Shown here piece after piece: positions 10,681-21,462 of a DNA stretch of 64,000 nucleotides (its first letter is position 1; each line of letters begins with the position of its first letter). Origin of the DNA: Gautieria morchelliformis (Eukaryota > Basidiomycota > Agaricomycetes > Gomphales > Gomphaceae); contig WHVA01000220.1 in the NCBI GenBank assembly GCA_015179125.1, forward strand, positions 62,001-126,000, in the 5' to 3' direction. The translations under genes and the position numbers were made by a program. Below the pieces are notes generated by a model. It was given only the letters and a program-made list of their open reading frames with translations, had not been told where the DNA came from and searched no databases.

Positions 10681-11080
10681 ACGCACACTACACACCAGGG
10701 AACACCCTACGCATACTGGGTGCACTAGGAGAACCGCAGTGCAGGTTGCAGCGCAGAAACACTTTATCAAAGCTCCTCGAGGCCCTTAAGTTGGTATCCC
10801 TGCACCTTGGGAAACCCAGCTGATAATGAGGTGTATGACCCAGACCTTTATGAAGTAGATGATAGGTATATATGAACATCCAATATGGTGAAAATGCTTA
10901 TAATCATCACACCTTTTGAGGATATACACACAGGGAGCACATGACATAAAGGGAAACATGAGAAGAGGATATATTGTACATGATGCATTTTATTTACCCC
11001 AATGCATTTGACCTTACTGATGCATTTCACCTAAACCCCCGCGCGAAGCGCAGGTACCCACCTAGTGTTAACCTTAACTA

Positions 11081-11111
11081 ACCCGGTGCGAAACACGGGT
11101 CTATTGGCTAG
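11081..11111 (+). mobile_element. 3' terminus of a second Helitron family
   Basis: Stem ACCCG(G)TG-CGAAA-CACGGGT (11081-11100, one bulged G) followed by CTATTGG and CTAG (11108-11111) then T. It is only 15 bp beyond the CTAG of unit 4, so the array abuts or is nested near the tail of a different Helitron. The next base onward is copia LTR sequence. Confidence 0.75.
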
Positions 11112-11271
11112 TATACTAAATACGATGCTCTTATATTACTAATCATTCGAGCTGATGTTGTGCCGATGCCGTGCTGGTGCAACAGTATCCCGGAGTCGAG
11201 AGCGTTCTCGAACTCCCAGCTAAGTGCGTGCCGGTTCTTCCTTGGCCATGTCACCCTCCCACTTACTAACA
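11112..11271 (-). mobile_element. Truncated 3' LTR of a degenerate copia element (family 3)
   Basis: On the minus strand the LTR starts TGTTAGTAAGTGGG after a purine-rich tract and matches the plus-strand LTR at 42583. It stops at the Helitron CTAG|T junction at 11111/11112, so the outer Helitron seems to have inserted into this LTR. Confidence 0.7.
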
Positions 11272-13007
11272 CTCTCCATCAGCGAGAAGTCCCTTCTGCT
11301 AAATCATAATTTCCCTAGTAAATACCTATGTTGATGTAGATCTAGTCCCTTCGTGAATATATCTGCTATGTTCTCCTTCGTTGGTACGTATGTAAGTGTT
11401 GCCTCATGAGAGGCCACTTTCTCTCAGATGAAATGATATGCGACGTTGATGTGTTTAGTATGCACATGGTATGTTGCATCATGTGATAGTATGATGGCAC
11501 CTAAGTTGTCTGATTGAAGTGATGTAGGCTGATTTTGATCTATTCCTAGCTCCTCGATGAAGCGCCTTAGCCAGATCAGTTGCTTAGTGCCCTCAGTAAG
11601 TGCCATGTATTCGGCTTCCGTAGTAGATAACGTGATCGCCCATTGCTTCTTCGAGCTCCATGCAATGGCTCCCCCTCCTAGTATAGCTACATAGCCACTA
11701 ATAGACAGTGCATCGTTTCTATTAGCGTAGTCTGAGTCAACGAATATCTCGAGTTCGAGACCAGCGTCTCATTGGAAGGTTATGTCATCGTCACATGACC
11801 CTTTGAGGTACCTGAGCGCATGCTTGATTGCCGTCCAGTGCTCGGCTCCATAAGTAGTAGTGAATTGACTTAGGTGCTGCACGGTAAAAGCCAAATCGGG
11901 TCATGTGCTCAGTGCTGCATACATCAGCGATCCAATTGCTTTAGCGTAGGGTACTTCGGTAGTTGGACCCGTTGAGTCCATAGGTGTTGTGAGTTTGATC
12001 ATCTTGTGTAGGGGTGTAGATATGGAATGGGCTGTCGCCATGTTGAATCGATCGAGTATGACGTTGATGTAATGTCCTTGGGACATAGTTAGTGTTCCCT
12101 CCTCCCTATTCCTCTCAACCCTAATTCCCAAGATTTTCTTCATTTCTCCTAAATCTGTCATGGGGAATTTTCCATGAAGCTCCCCCTTGAGCTTAACCAT
12201 CCCTCCTTTGGAATCAGCAAATAATCCGAAGTCATCCACGTATACTGATATGACTTCAATTGAGTCCTTATCTTGTCTGATATAGGCACATTCATCGGCT
12301 GTGCTTTGATGAAAGCCGAGATTGAGTAGTAATCTGCATAAGCGCTGGTGCCAAGCTGGCCCCGATTGCTTGAGTCCGTAGAGCGCCCTGTGTATTCTTA
12401 GAACGTGTCCAGACCCATCATCAAAACCGTTGGGCTGGCGCATGTAGATCTCTTCATCTATAGTCGAATTGAGGTAAGCGCCTTTGACATCTATCATCTC
12501 GATTTCCCAATCGAGTGTATTTGCGATGGCTAATAAAACATGTAGATAATTGAACCTGACCACGGGTGATGTTATTTCATAGTAATCCATCCCTGGCCTT
12601 TGTGTGAACCCTTGAGCTACAACCCTCGCTTTGGCCTTATTGAATTGTCCATCCGGTTGCGTTTTGGCAGCGTATACCCATCCGCAACCAATGGCTACTT
12701 GTCCAGGTGGTAGTTCTGTTAATTCCCATGTTCCTAGTGTCTTATGTTGATCCATTTCAATTTCCATCGCTTTCTCCCAGATTGGCGCATCATCACGTGA
12801 TACCACCACTCTGTAATTCTCGGGTTCTGTAACGATTTCTTTCATTATGTAAGCTTGCTCGGTACAGCCCGAATCATTCAGTTTCCGATAATATGGCCTT
12901 TGAGTGGTACGTGAGCTCCGTCGAATCTTTGGAGCTGGCACCTGTTCAGGTGGATCAGGAACGGGCGTTGTCTGGGGTGATGACGTCTGTGGGGTAGATG
13001 GGACCAA
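11272..13007 (-). pseudogene. Degenerate Ty1/copia pol (RT and RNase H), family 3
   Basis: The largest frame (11901-13007) encodes the copia reverse transcriptase: KARVVAQGFTQRPGMDYYE, then KGAYLNSTIDEEIYMRQP, ALYGLKQSG, the YVDD active site in VISVYVDDFGLFA, and TDLGEMKKILGI. The RNase H region with STTEAEYMALTEGTKQ lies downstream (11424-11680). In-frame stops separate them: a TGA at 11898-11900 where the sister copy at 41.9 kb has an arginine codon, and another TGA just before the DAGLELEI block. Gag, protease and integrase are absent. The upstream end joins a different copia fragment at about 13010. Confidence 0.9.
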
Positions 13008-13011
13008 TCTG

Positions 13012-13310
13012 ATTGCCTCATGTAGATCTCCTCCTTCAGTTCCGAGTTGAGCTAAGCCCCCTTCACATCCATCATTTCAATCTCCCAATTCCTAGAGTTT
13101 ACAATAGCCAATAAGAGTCGTAATGAGTTGAAATTTACAATGGGTGATGTTATGTCGTAGTAGTCCATTCCTGGTCTTTGTGTGAACCCTTATGCTACCA
13201 CTTGCACCTTTCCCCTTTCGAATTCTCCATCCGGTTTTGTTTTCGCCACATATACCCATCGGCACCCAATGATATTGCGGTCTGGTGGCCCAGGCTGGCT
13301 CATACTTTTA
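13012..13310 (-). pseudogene. Second diverged copia RT fragment
   Basis: On the minus strand it reads GCRWVYVAKTKPDGEFERG, then GFTQRPGMDYYDITSP and NWEIEMMDVKGA, covering the start of the RT domain again. So it is a separate element rather than a continuation of the preceding pol. Two in-frame stops are present (one in VVA*GF, one in KGA*LN). It is truncated at both ends. Confidence 0.85.
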
Positions 13311-14376
13311 GTATGCTATATGTGATATCTGTCACAATTCCATTCCAACACATCTATTCACACTTCTCCTGTCTAACCCTCCCGATGTCACAATTCACAT
13401 GTGCCACTGATCATCAGCCTCTCCCCTCGAGTGCACACACATCCCCACGATATACCACAATGTCCCGTCGACCCATGAATGCATAGCCGACCCAGTGATC
13501 AGCAGATCCACCCCTGGACCCGGAGCCCGAGACGCGTCCATCCATGGAGTAGTTCGATGATTAATCCATCACGCACGAGATTTCCTTTTTACCCCTTCCA
13601 TCCCACACCTTCCTTCGAACAAACATATTCCAATTCTGATACCTTTTAATCACACACATTTCACATTCTCAACCACCACACATCAGACGTCCCTAATTAG
13701 AACAACATTCATTCCAACTCGCGTAGTACATACCCACCGCAGCATCCGGCACACCAAACCCCGAGCCACACACACACACCCATCCACACTCCTTGTCCTC
13801 TTATATCATAGCACGTCCCATACAATGGATAAATAGCTGCGCTGTACATCTCAATCGTCAGTCAATCGAACTCACCCATTTTACGCACAAGTTTTCGTTT
13901 CGAGACATATTCACCTGTGACATGCTTGCCTCACTGTGCATAAAGCTTGCGCAGTTTACTCTCTTCAAAATAAATCTTACACTCAATTCAACTTCACTTA
14001 GAAGTCTGAATCACATATCTGTTCAACTCCTTCCGTAGATACTCTTATTCTTTTACAATATCAATCCATGTTATTAAGGATACAACAACCGGGTTGAGCA
14101 GAAAACGTCTCCCGTGACATATTGGTTCAGGCACACTGTGAGTCGAGCCTGGGATAGATGATGTGCCACATTCCAGCCCCAGTACCAGCCCTTATAACCA
14201 AAACCCAGCCGGGAAAAATCAATACAAGGACTTCATTTTACCCTAACTTCAAGCGATGATCCTCAACTACAGACGCTACTTTGCAAATATGACCGCCGTT
14301 GTGTCATCAAGAACACTCTAAGCCAACTCCTTAAGGCCGAGCACCAGTTGTCAATAAGGTGCTGTTTTATTTTGTT
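13311..14376. other. No gene recognised
   Basis: AT-moderate sequence with only short, unconvincing ORFs. I see no repeat, TIR or LTR structure that I can support. Confidence 0.5.
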
Positions 14377-15521
14377 GTGTTGATAACAAGGGCCGTCTTA
14401 CTTTGGCAAGAGGAGATCGAGCATACTTATGTGCCTGAGGCGGAGTTCGCGTCGGAGGATGAAACCAAATGGAAACGTGTTAAGGCACTCAATTCCCTTG
14501 CAGGTTCGTTTTTGGTCTGAAGACTCAGCTGGGTGACCAGGAGTAGTGATGGGCACGGCCCGGCCCAGGCCGTGGCTTGGGCCAGGCCGAGCCCCCAAAA
14601 TCCCGAGCCGAGCCAGGCCCAAGCTGTTGGTGTTCCGGGCTTCCGGGCCTGGCTCGAGTTTTGACAAGCCCGAGCTTATCCCTGAAGCCACAGCCTTGTA
14701 GGCGCCCGCTGCCACCGCCGCCGCCCGGCGCTTCTCCTTCTCCTTCCGCCCCACCATCCGGCCTCCCACCAGTGCCTTGAAAATCCTGCCCCCACCCCCG
14801 CCGTCTCCTTCCTTCACCTGTACCCTGCAGCGAGAGCAGCGCGGTAGGGGCCTTGCTCCTCCGCATGCATGTGGGCATCTGCGTGGGGGTGGGCATGCAC
14901 ATGCGGCTGCATGTGCGCGTGCCTATGGGGCTGCAGGTGCGTGGGGGGGATGGGCTTGCTGGTTTGGCCGTGCCAGCGGTGGCAGCAGGTGGCGGTGCTG
15001 TTGTTGGATGTGCAACATACATGTTTATTCCCCACCAACAGGCCACGGCCCAAGCCGGGCTTAGCCCGAGCTGAGCCAGGCCTGCTGGTAAGGGCCTGGT
15101 TCAGGATTCGGGAAGCCCAAGCCCGGGCTTTAGGGCCAAGCCGGGCCCTGCCCATCACTAACCAGGAGGGTCTGGGAGAAGGTCACGGTTCGTCATCATG
15201 TATTTTATATGTGCCTTTGGCTCACGTTGTGCGTTCTGGATAGTTTGATGATGAGGACAAAAAGACTATTCTTGCTGCAGCCAAGGGCACAACACACTGG
15301 ATTGATGCCAATGTACAGAGTGCCCCCGCTGATGAGCTAGAAGAGAAGTTATCCGGTGTGTTACTATCCCGGAGACCCACCGTTTTCCTTATCGCAGAGG
15401 TCCAAGCCATTGTGACCCCAATTACATCGAACTTGTATGCCGATGGTGCTGGCCCACAATTGCATGGACCTGGAGAGGAAGATGGGAAGTTGAGGGAGGA
15501 CGATCGCACGATGAACTATAG
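14377..15521 (+). pseudogene. BiP/Kar2 (ER Hsp70) 3'-end pseudogene interrupted by a hAT MITE
   Basis: Pieces in order match the C-terminal lid of ER-type Hsp70: NKGRLT, then EAEFASEDETKWKRV and ALNSL, FVFGLKTQLGDQEGLG, an intron with GT..TAG borders, DDEDKKTILAAAKGTTHWID, DELEEKL, a second intron, EVQAIVTPITSNLYADGAG, an acidic tail, and finally the codons for HDEL and a TAG stop (15507-15521). HDEL is the ER retrieval signal of Kar2. The ATPase and most of the peptide-binding domain are absent, and at least two frame changes are needed, one near 14500 and one just before HDEL. The hAT element sits within the LGDQEG codons. Confidence 0.85.
14544..15160. mobile_element. Non-autonomous hAT element (MITE), 617 bp, TSD ACCAGGAG
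   Basis: The ends are inverted: TAGTGATGGGCACGGCCCGG at the left, and the reverse complement of the right end reads TAGTGATGGGCAGGGCCCGG. Perfect 8-bp duplications ACCAGGAG lie at 14536-14543 and 15161-15168, the hAT target size. Subterminal regions are packed with GGCCCAGGCC-type motifs, possible transposase-binding repeats. The GC-rich ORFs on both strands are not protein-like, and no transposase is present. Confidence 0.93.
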
Positions 15522-15722
15522 AGGCTACTACGACTTGGGCCTGAGGTGCAATAAGGTGTTGGGAACAATGGGGGGATGTACTTACCAACCCCTTCCCTGC
15601 ATCATTGTTCCCGTCCCATTATTGCACTCGAGGCCCAACCCCAACCCAGCCACGGACCTGGGGAGCAAGACGAGGAGTTGCCGGGGGACAGTCGCACTAT
15701 GAACTATAGAGGCTCCTATGAC
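15465..15722 (+). repeat. Duplicated BiP tail segment
   Basis: About 70 bp ending in the HDEL codons and the downstream ATAGAGGCTACTACGAC (15465-15535) is repeated at 15651-15722 at roughly 80% identity. The second copy carries codons for HYEL plus TAG (15695-15709), so the retention signal itself is duplicated and altered. Confidence 0.7.
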
Positions 15723-15974
15723 TTTCTCCCTTGTAGCATTTGTGGTAGACCTGTGCGATTCATGATCAAAATAGAAGTCGTGGTGACAAGGAGCTATAAA
15801 ATTTGTCGTCTACTTATTTCTAATAGTTGGCTGAAAAATCAAATGGATAAATGATGGCCACTGTATTTATGATTCGAGTTTTCTTGAATACTCACATACT
15901 TATAAGCCAGACAATGATGTTGCTTTCGAGCTGACAGCAATTTGAGTTGCTGTTGAAGGATACGTACCAGCACC

Positions 15975-17251
15975 TGTCCCTGTGCTGCTCGTACAGCCTC
16001 CTGACACGGCATATGTTGCGATACGCCCATGCTCTTGGCTGCTCCTGGACAAACTCCACTTCTCAACAGCGTTGGCGCGAGGTGTGAAAAGCAATTTGTG
16101 GACTCAAACTTGAAGCATATCCCCGTCTCCACTGTGAGTAGATGTCAGCAACTATCTAGTGTGCGTGGAGAGGAGCAAGAATTAAAGCTAAAAATAAAAT
16201 AAAAAGGATGGCAGATGGTGAGAACAATCCAGAACAGAAATTCTGAACACTCCTCCACAGAGTGCACATATGAAAGGGGTTGCGCCGTACAGCATGTCAG
16301 GAGTGGCGCTATTACCGGCACATAGAAACGACAGAAGCAGCAGCACAAAAGGCCATTAATGGAAACAGCCAGCGCCAAATTCCAATTGACAACAGAAGCA
16401 CGACAGACAGAAGCGCCGTCGCGGCAAGTTACCAAGAGAAGGAAAGAAGCAGGAAGTGACTTACGATGTAGAGGAACCTGAAGCCAAGGACATGTGGACG
16501 CCATGCGCAGGGCAGAATTCACTGAGAAATTTTAGGCGCCTTAGCTGATTATCCCCATTTCGTGCTCCCACACTTGTGCTATCCACTCTGGTCGTGACCT
16601 CCGTCGGCTGCTGCCCTGCTCAGTGCGTCAAATCTAACGATCATCAGCATGCGCGTTCATAATATAATGCTCATTGTGCATATGCTTGCAGGAGAAAGAA
16701 GACATGTGTGCAGCGTTGAGTTTGATATTATTATTTATATAAATTTGCGATTGGAGGTGGAATTTACCTTGCAAATGAAATGAAACATACCGTGATTAGG
16801 ATTGGCATGGTGAACAGGAGAGAGTGGGTGGATTCAAATCATTATGACATGAAATACAGGGACAAATATGGATATGAATATTAACCCGACGCCGGGAGAG
16901 GCAGAGAGGATATTAAGATGACGAGCATGACCCCTCTTCCTCGAAGGAGCTAAATATATAGCACACGAAGAGGATGGACGGGCGGTTGCTGCGATGAGGG
17001 CGGTTAGTGGATGGAGAATGGGCCCAGCGGGCTGGGAATGACAAAGATGCCTCACAGACTGCGGGAAGATCGACCCCTGACTCTTGGCCTAGAACCAGGT
17101 GGGGGAATCGAGCTGGGTGCTTTCTGGGTCTACGAACTCGCTGCCTGCAATATCGTCGTACAGTTTAGTCAACGCTGCACATCGTGATGGCGAAGAAGAA
17201 AGATGCTCACCTATTTCGAGGGAAGGGTTCACCATGGGGCCTGGGGCAGCC
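15975..17251 (-). repeat. Rep1 copy L (dispersed repeat), first part
   Basis: This segment is the reverse complement of 28060-29270 (copy R) over about 1.2 kb, with shared landmarks such as CTATCTAGTGTGCGTGGAGAG, GGCGCCTTAG and GCCCAGCGGGCTGGGAATGA. It continues after a TIR insertion at 20861-20960. It holds a conserved non-canonical frame (16834-17055 minus) also open in copy R, but I see no known protein. It may be a TE terminal region or a segmental duplication. Confidence 0.7.
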
Positions 17252-18013
17252 CACCTGTATAGCACCACTTACTAATCCAATTAGGCCCACACCCCACATG
17301 TGTGGTCTAGGCCTAACTAGACTCTTTTCTCATGGTGGGTCTATTCCGCCAATTATTCCGCGGAATGGACGTCAGGTCAGTGAGTAGCTTACTACTTCAG
17401 CTGGCGTCAGACCCTGTCGTCGACATGTGTGACTCATGTCATCCAGCGTCAGCCGACCTCAACACCAGAGCAACACGGCATCCAGCCCCAGAACCAGCCA
17501 TGGAACAATCAAACCGCTCTTGCTCGTCCTCAACGACGACGAGCAAGCCATATGTTTTGTATTTAACTATTTATACATAAATAAAATACCACAAATATGC
17601 TAAAAATGGACAAATCGAATATGAGGTCATTTCAACGTCTGTCTGCTGTGCTCATCATCGGACACGATGAGAAAGCCATATATATTGTATTAACTATTTA
17701 TGCATAAATAAAATACCATAAATATGTTAAAAATAAGGATAATTTGACTGTCAAGTTATTTTGACATTTATCTCACTCCTGGAGGCTCGTGATCGTTGTC
17801 GGGCACAATACCGCAAATATGCTAAAAATAAAGGCACTCTCGTGACGGCCAGGCCACTATCTTCATAAACAAATAGCTATGCATAAAAGATGGTCTGCTA
17901 AAAGGAGGGGAGCCCGTGCTGCTGTCCCCTTGCCCTTAGCTGCTGCTGTGCCCTTCACTGCCACTGCCACTTGCCCTTGCCCTTTTCTGCCGCTGCCGCT
18001 GGCCCCTTGCCCT
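17252..18013 (+). repeat. Left terminal inverted repeat of the Pack-type element
   Basis: Pairs with 20089-20860. It contains AT-rich blocks (ATAAATAAAATACCAcAAATATG, occurring twice) and ends in a simple repeat of GCCGCTGCCGCTGCCCCTTGCCCT. Confidence 0.88.
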
Positions 18014-18917
18014 CTTTGGCCCACCCACAATGGCAGCAACTGCGGAACGGGGGAGGTGACTGGTCGCACACTTTGAGGGTATCAGCTGCACATCGAACAG
18101 ATAAATAAAGCAGTCATATATTTACCTGTAGTGCAAGAATATATAGGAACGATTTGTTGGAAACCTTTAGAGAAAATATCTGGAATGTGTATGCTGATGG
18201 GACCAATCGATAGAATTGATAGAGGATGCTGAATAGAATGGACGTTGGGCCAGCAGGTAAGTAATTGATGTCTAGCCGGTGGAAAGCAAGCAACATCATA
18301 AATGACAACATTGAGGAGACAAGGGCCAACACGGTAATGAAAGACTTGAGACGTTACAGTGAGCAGGACCCTGCACGATCATAACATAACACAGTCATAC
18401 CGCGAACTTGACACTACCAAATTGCCTTTCAACGTTAACGGCCGAATTATATAAAATGAGTTCCATAAGAAGAAGGACACTGGATTTTGTGCAGGTGAAA
18501 TGCTGTGACAGCAGACAGCAGTACTGAAGCAAGTATGAATGAGGGAATGGTCCGCTGGTGCTGGTGATGTCATGAGAGGTGTGGGATCAGCTGTGCAGGC
18601 AGGAAATCATGAGCACAGTCGGACAGAATAGGTTAAAGCAACGCTGAGGACCTGCAGGTGGAAGTAGGGCTTGATGTCAAAGAGAGAGGACATGAGCGAC
18701 GCAACACCCAGTCCCATCATCATCCCTATATTATTGGTGAGATGTCAGGGTTTTGTAGACATTGACAGAGGGTCACCACCTTTTGATACTGGTGCGAGCT
18801 CAAACGACATACTGGGAGAGCACAATATAAGCAATAGTCACAGCTTGTCACACCTGGACACAGTATTGACTTTAACATAACGTTTTTAACATGATCATAC
18901 CTACGCTTGGCATTATC
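18014..18917. other. Interior of the Pack-type element beyond the zinc-knuckle ORF
   Basis: No long ORF. A minus-strand stretch around 18740-18800 reads MSFELAPVSKGGDPLSM then a stop, and may be a last exon of the zinc-knuckle gene reached through an intron starting at the GTATGA at ~18917. Confidence 0.4.
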
Positions 18918-19971
18918 CCGACCCCATTTACCTACGTTGTTGTCGGCAGAGAAGCCATACCCGTCGTCAAATTGGTCTGCTTTCTCCCACTCTCTCGGAG
19001 GTTGTTCAAACTTAGGAACAACATACGAGGATTATGCGAATTGTCCGCTGAGCTTGTTGAAAGAACCAAATGCTGAATATTCATTGGGCTGATCATGATT
19101 ATGCGAGGCGTCCTTGCAATCCTGATTTAATGTTTCGTCATGAGAAAGAAAGGCTAAACTATTGAATATAACTCACATCTCCAAGGTGTCCACTTTCTCC
19201 ACAATTGTAACACCAGTGATCATGCGCAATGTACCCTTCACCTCCATTATCAAAAGCGAGGTCATGCTTGGATTCTCTGTCAATTAAGACAGCCTCCCGA
19301 TCTTCAGCTGTTAAATATGTATAGATGCACCATAGAGAAGGACAGTTCTGAGCTTAAGATTAGGACATGAAGAATATAGGTGCCTGACATGCACGGACGG
19401 TTGCATGATGCTTCCACGAGCCACATCTCTCGCAATCTTCTCTGTTAAGTTGCTGCAAGCTCATATTTCCAAGATGTGGACAATCCTGGGAGAATCCTAC
19501 TGTGAATGGAATGTAGAAACATATCGACAGAAGCACCTTTGCTAGATGTCCTTTTGCTTTACAGTTCCAGCAATGACAGAGAATTGGACAACTCCCAGAT
19601 GAGTGCTCATTCCGGGCGCCGCAGGTGATACACTGACAAAGTTAAACATTCAAAGATAACGAACATGTTACCAGTAAGTCTCACAATCATGTTAGGGCAT
19701 CTCTTGAAGTCATGAAAGTATCTGGGAGCACCCTGATATTGGTTCCATTTGGCGTGAACATATAATGTGCCATCGGTATGGAACATACCACAGCATGGTC
19801 ATCATCCAGAAAATCAATCCCAGATGCATCCGAACTAGGTGACAGTTGAAGATCTTCGATAGGAAGAAGCTCAGACTCATGCGCAGATACGGTTACATGA
19901 GCTGGCAGGAGTAGAGCCCCCTCGGGAGGTTCGACAGGAGGCACAGCTGGAGGTTTGACCGCAGGTTCCAC
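18918..19971 (-). pseudogene. AIR1/AIR2-like CCHC zinc-knuckle protein gene, five introns, in-frame stop
   Basis: Minus-strand exons at about 19789-19971, 19685-19732, 19537-19632, 19399-19485, 19177-19347 and <=19121, joined by phase-0 introns of 51-56 bp, encode an Asp-rich lead and at least four CCHC knuckles: CITCGARNEHSSGSC, CWNCKAKGHLAKDC, CERCGSWKHHATNC and CYNCGESGHLGDDC. This order, with GGEGYIAHDHW before the last knuckle, is that of Air1/Air2 proteins, RNA-binding subunits of the nuclear TRAMP RNA-surveillance complex. A TAA at 19032-19034 interrupts the frame, yet coding-like sequence (EWEKADQFDDGYGFS) continues in the same frame afterwards, so it looks recently inactivated. No ATG is evident for the first exon. 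It lies wholly between the two TIRs. Confidence 0.82.
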
Positions 19972-20088
19972 TGGGATAGAGTACGCAGCAGTGCAGACAA
20001 GGAAAACGAGCCAGTAGTGAAGGGCAAGGGGGCAGCGGCAGCGGCAGCGAAGGGCAGGGGGGCAGTGGCAGCGGCAGTGGCAGCAGAG

Positions 20089-20860
20089 GGCAAGGGGCCA
20101 GCGGCAGCGGCAGCAAAGGGCAAGGGCAAAGTGGCAGCGGCAGTGAAGGGCACAGCAGCAGTGAAGGGCAAGGGGACAGCAGCATGGGCTCCCCTCCTTT
20201 TAGCAGACCATCTTTTATGCATAGCTATTTGTTTATGAAGATAGTGGCCTGGCCGTCACGAGAGTGCCTTTATTTTTAGCATATTTGCGGTATTGTGCCT
20301 GACAACGATCACGAGCCTCTGGGGGTGAGATAAATGTCGAAATTACTTGACAGTCAAATTATCCTTATTTTTAACATATTTATGGTATTTTATTTATGCA
20401 TAAATAGTTAAATACAATATATACGGCTTTCTCATCGTGTCCGATGATGAGCATGGAAGACAGACGTCGAAATGACCTCTCATATTCGATTTGTCCATTT
20501 TTAGCATATTTGTGGTATTTTATTTATGTATAAATAGTTAAATACAAAATATATGGCTTGCTCGTCGTCAACAATGACGAGCAAGAGTGGTTTTGATCGT
20601 TCCGTGGCTGGTTCCAGGGCTGGACGCCGTGTTGCTCCGGTGTTGAGGTCAGCTGACGCTGGATGACATGAGTCACACATGTCGACGACAGAGGTCCATA
20701 CCTGATGCCAGCTGAAGTAGTAAGCTACTCACTGACCTGACCTCCATTGCGCGGAATAATTGGCAGAATAGACCCACCACGAGAAAAGAGTCTAGTTAGG
20801 CCTAGACCACACATGTGGGGTGCGGGCCTAATTGGATTAGTAAGTGGTGCTATACAGGTG
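20089..20860 (-). repeat. Right terminal inverted repeat of the Pack-type element
   Basis: Inverted copy of 17252-18013. The inner GGCAGCGGCAGC simple repeat is expanded and continues to about 20026. Confidence 0.88.
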
Positions 20861-20960
20861 GGGCAGCCATGGTAGCGAGGAGGAACCCACTAACGAGTGA
20901 GGTGAAGATGACGTGCATGGTGAGTACTAGTCGAGTGACGGGCGGGTACGGTGCTGATGA
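20861..20960 (-). repeat. Rep1 copy L, second part
   Basis: Continues copy L after the insertion and matches the reverse complement of about 27995-28060, including TACTAGTCGAGTGACGGG. Homology then fades. Confidence 0.65.
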
Positions 20961-21457
20961 AGAGGGAGGGGATGACAGGCGGGTGTGCAATTGTCACCTG
21001 CGAAACTACAAGGGCAGCCAGGTTAAGTATTTCGCGAGTAGAGACCGTCACGAAGATACGTCGGGCCACAGCAGGATTTCAAAGCGCGGGTACACAAGTA
21101 TGTGGCGCGGGTCTGGTACTGCGACCATCCTCATCATCCAGATCATTGCTAGTGCTGCGGTCTGATACGGAGGTGCCTCTCCAAGCGACCGTGTGCCTGG
21201 GTCAGCTGGACGGTTCAGATAGAGGAAGTAGCAGTCCGACCAGGACGATGCGAGACAATGGGAGAGAACCTCAGATTCTAGGGGGATCGATAAGTTGGAG
21301 CCCAAGTGGCAAGCTTCGAAGACAAAGCAAGGGGAACAGGAAGGGGCCGGGCCGGTGCATCTGCATTCTTTGCGGTTCTTTCCTGTCACTCTTTCTCCCC
21401 ATGGTCCCTTTTGCATTTCCTTTGGTGTCCCTCTTTGGATTCTCTTTGCAATGCGTA
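20961..21457. other. No gene recognised
   Basis: Overlapping ORFs on both strands (20951-21475 plus, 21048-21416 minus) show no recognisable domain and no shared codon pattern. Confidence 0.4.
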
Positions 21458-21462
21458 TCTTA

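Larger units (their letters stand above)
8637..11065 (+). mobile_element. Non-autonomous Helitron, unit 4 of the array
   Basis: It starts TCAAAAAGTG directly after the CTAG of unit 3. It ends with hairpin 11038-11054 and CTAG 11062-11065. It carries a TATA box, AT-rich repeats with a period near 80-90 bp, a short 17-bp minisatellite with a variant end (GTGAGGACACGCTATGG), and the longest version of the captured coding fragment. Confidence 0.85.
17252..20860. mobile_element. Pack-type TIR transposon, 3.6 kb, TSD GGGCAGCC, carrying a zinc-knuckle gene
   Basis: Both ends start CACCTGTATAGCACC when read inward. The inverted repeats are ~760 bp and look about 95% identical. The element is flanked by perfect 8-bp duplications GGGCAGCC (17244-17251, 20861-20868) and lies in Rep1 copy L; copy R near 28050-28060 has the uninterrupted sequence, which proves insertion. 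The interior has no recognisable transposase but a spliced AIR1/2-like gene. Very long TIRs with an 8-bp TSD fit a Mutator-like (Pack-MULE-like) element best, but the superfamily is inferred. Confidence 0.88.

Noticed and set aside
14398..15243. GC-rich ORFs of 67-173 codons on both strands
   Set aside because: They lie inside the hAT MITE and reflect its GGCCCAGGCC subterminal repeats.
19877..20222. Ala/Pro/Leu-rich ORFs in the right TIR of the Pack-type element
   Set aside because: Low-complexity GGCAGCGGCAGC repeat translated in two frames; no conservation beyond the repeat.
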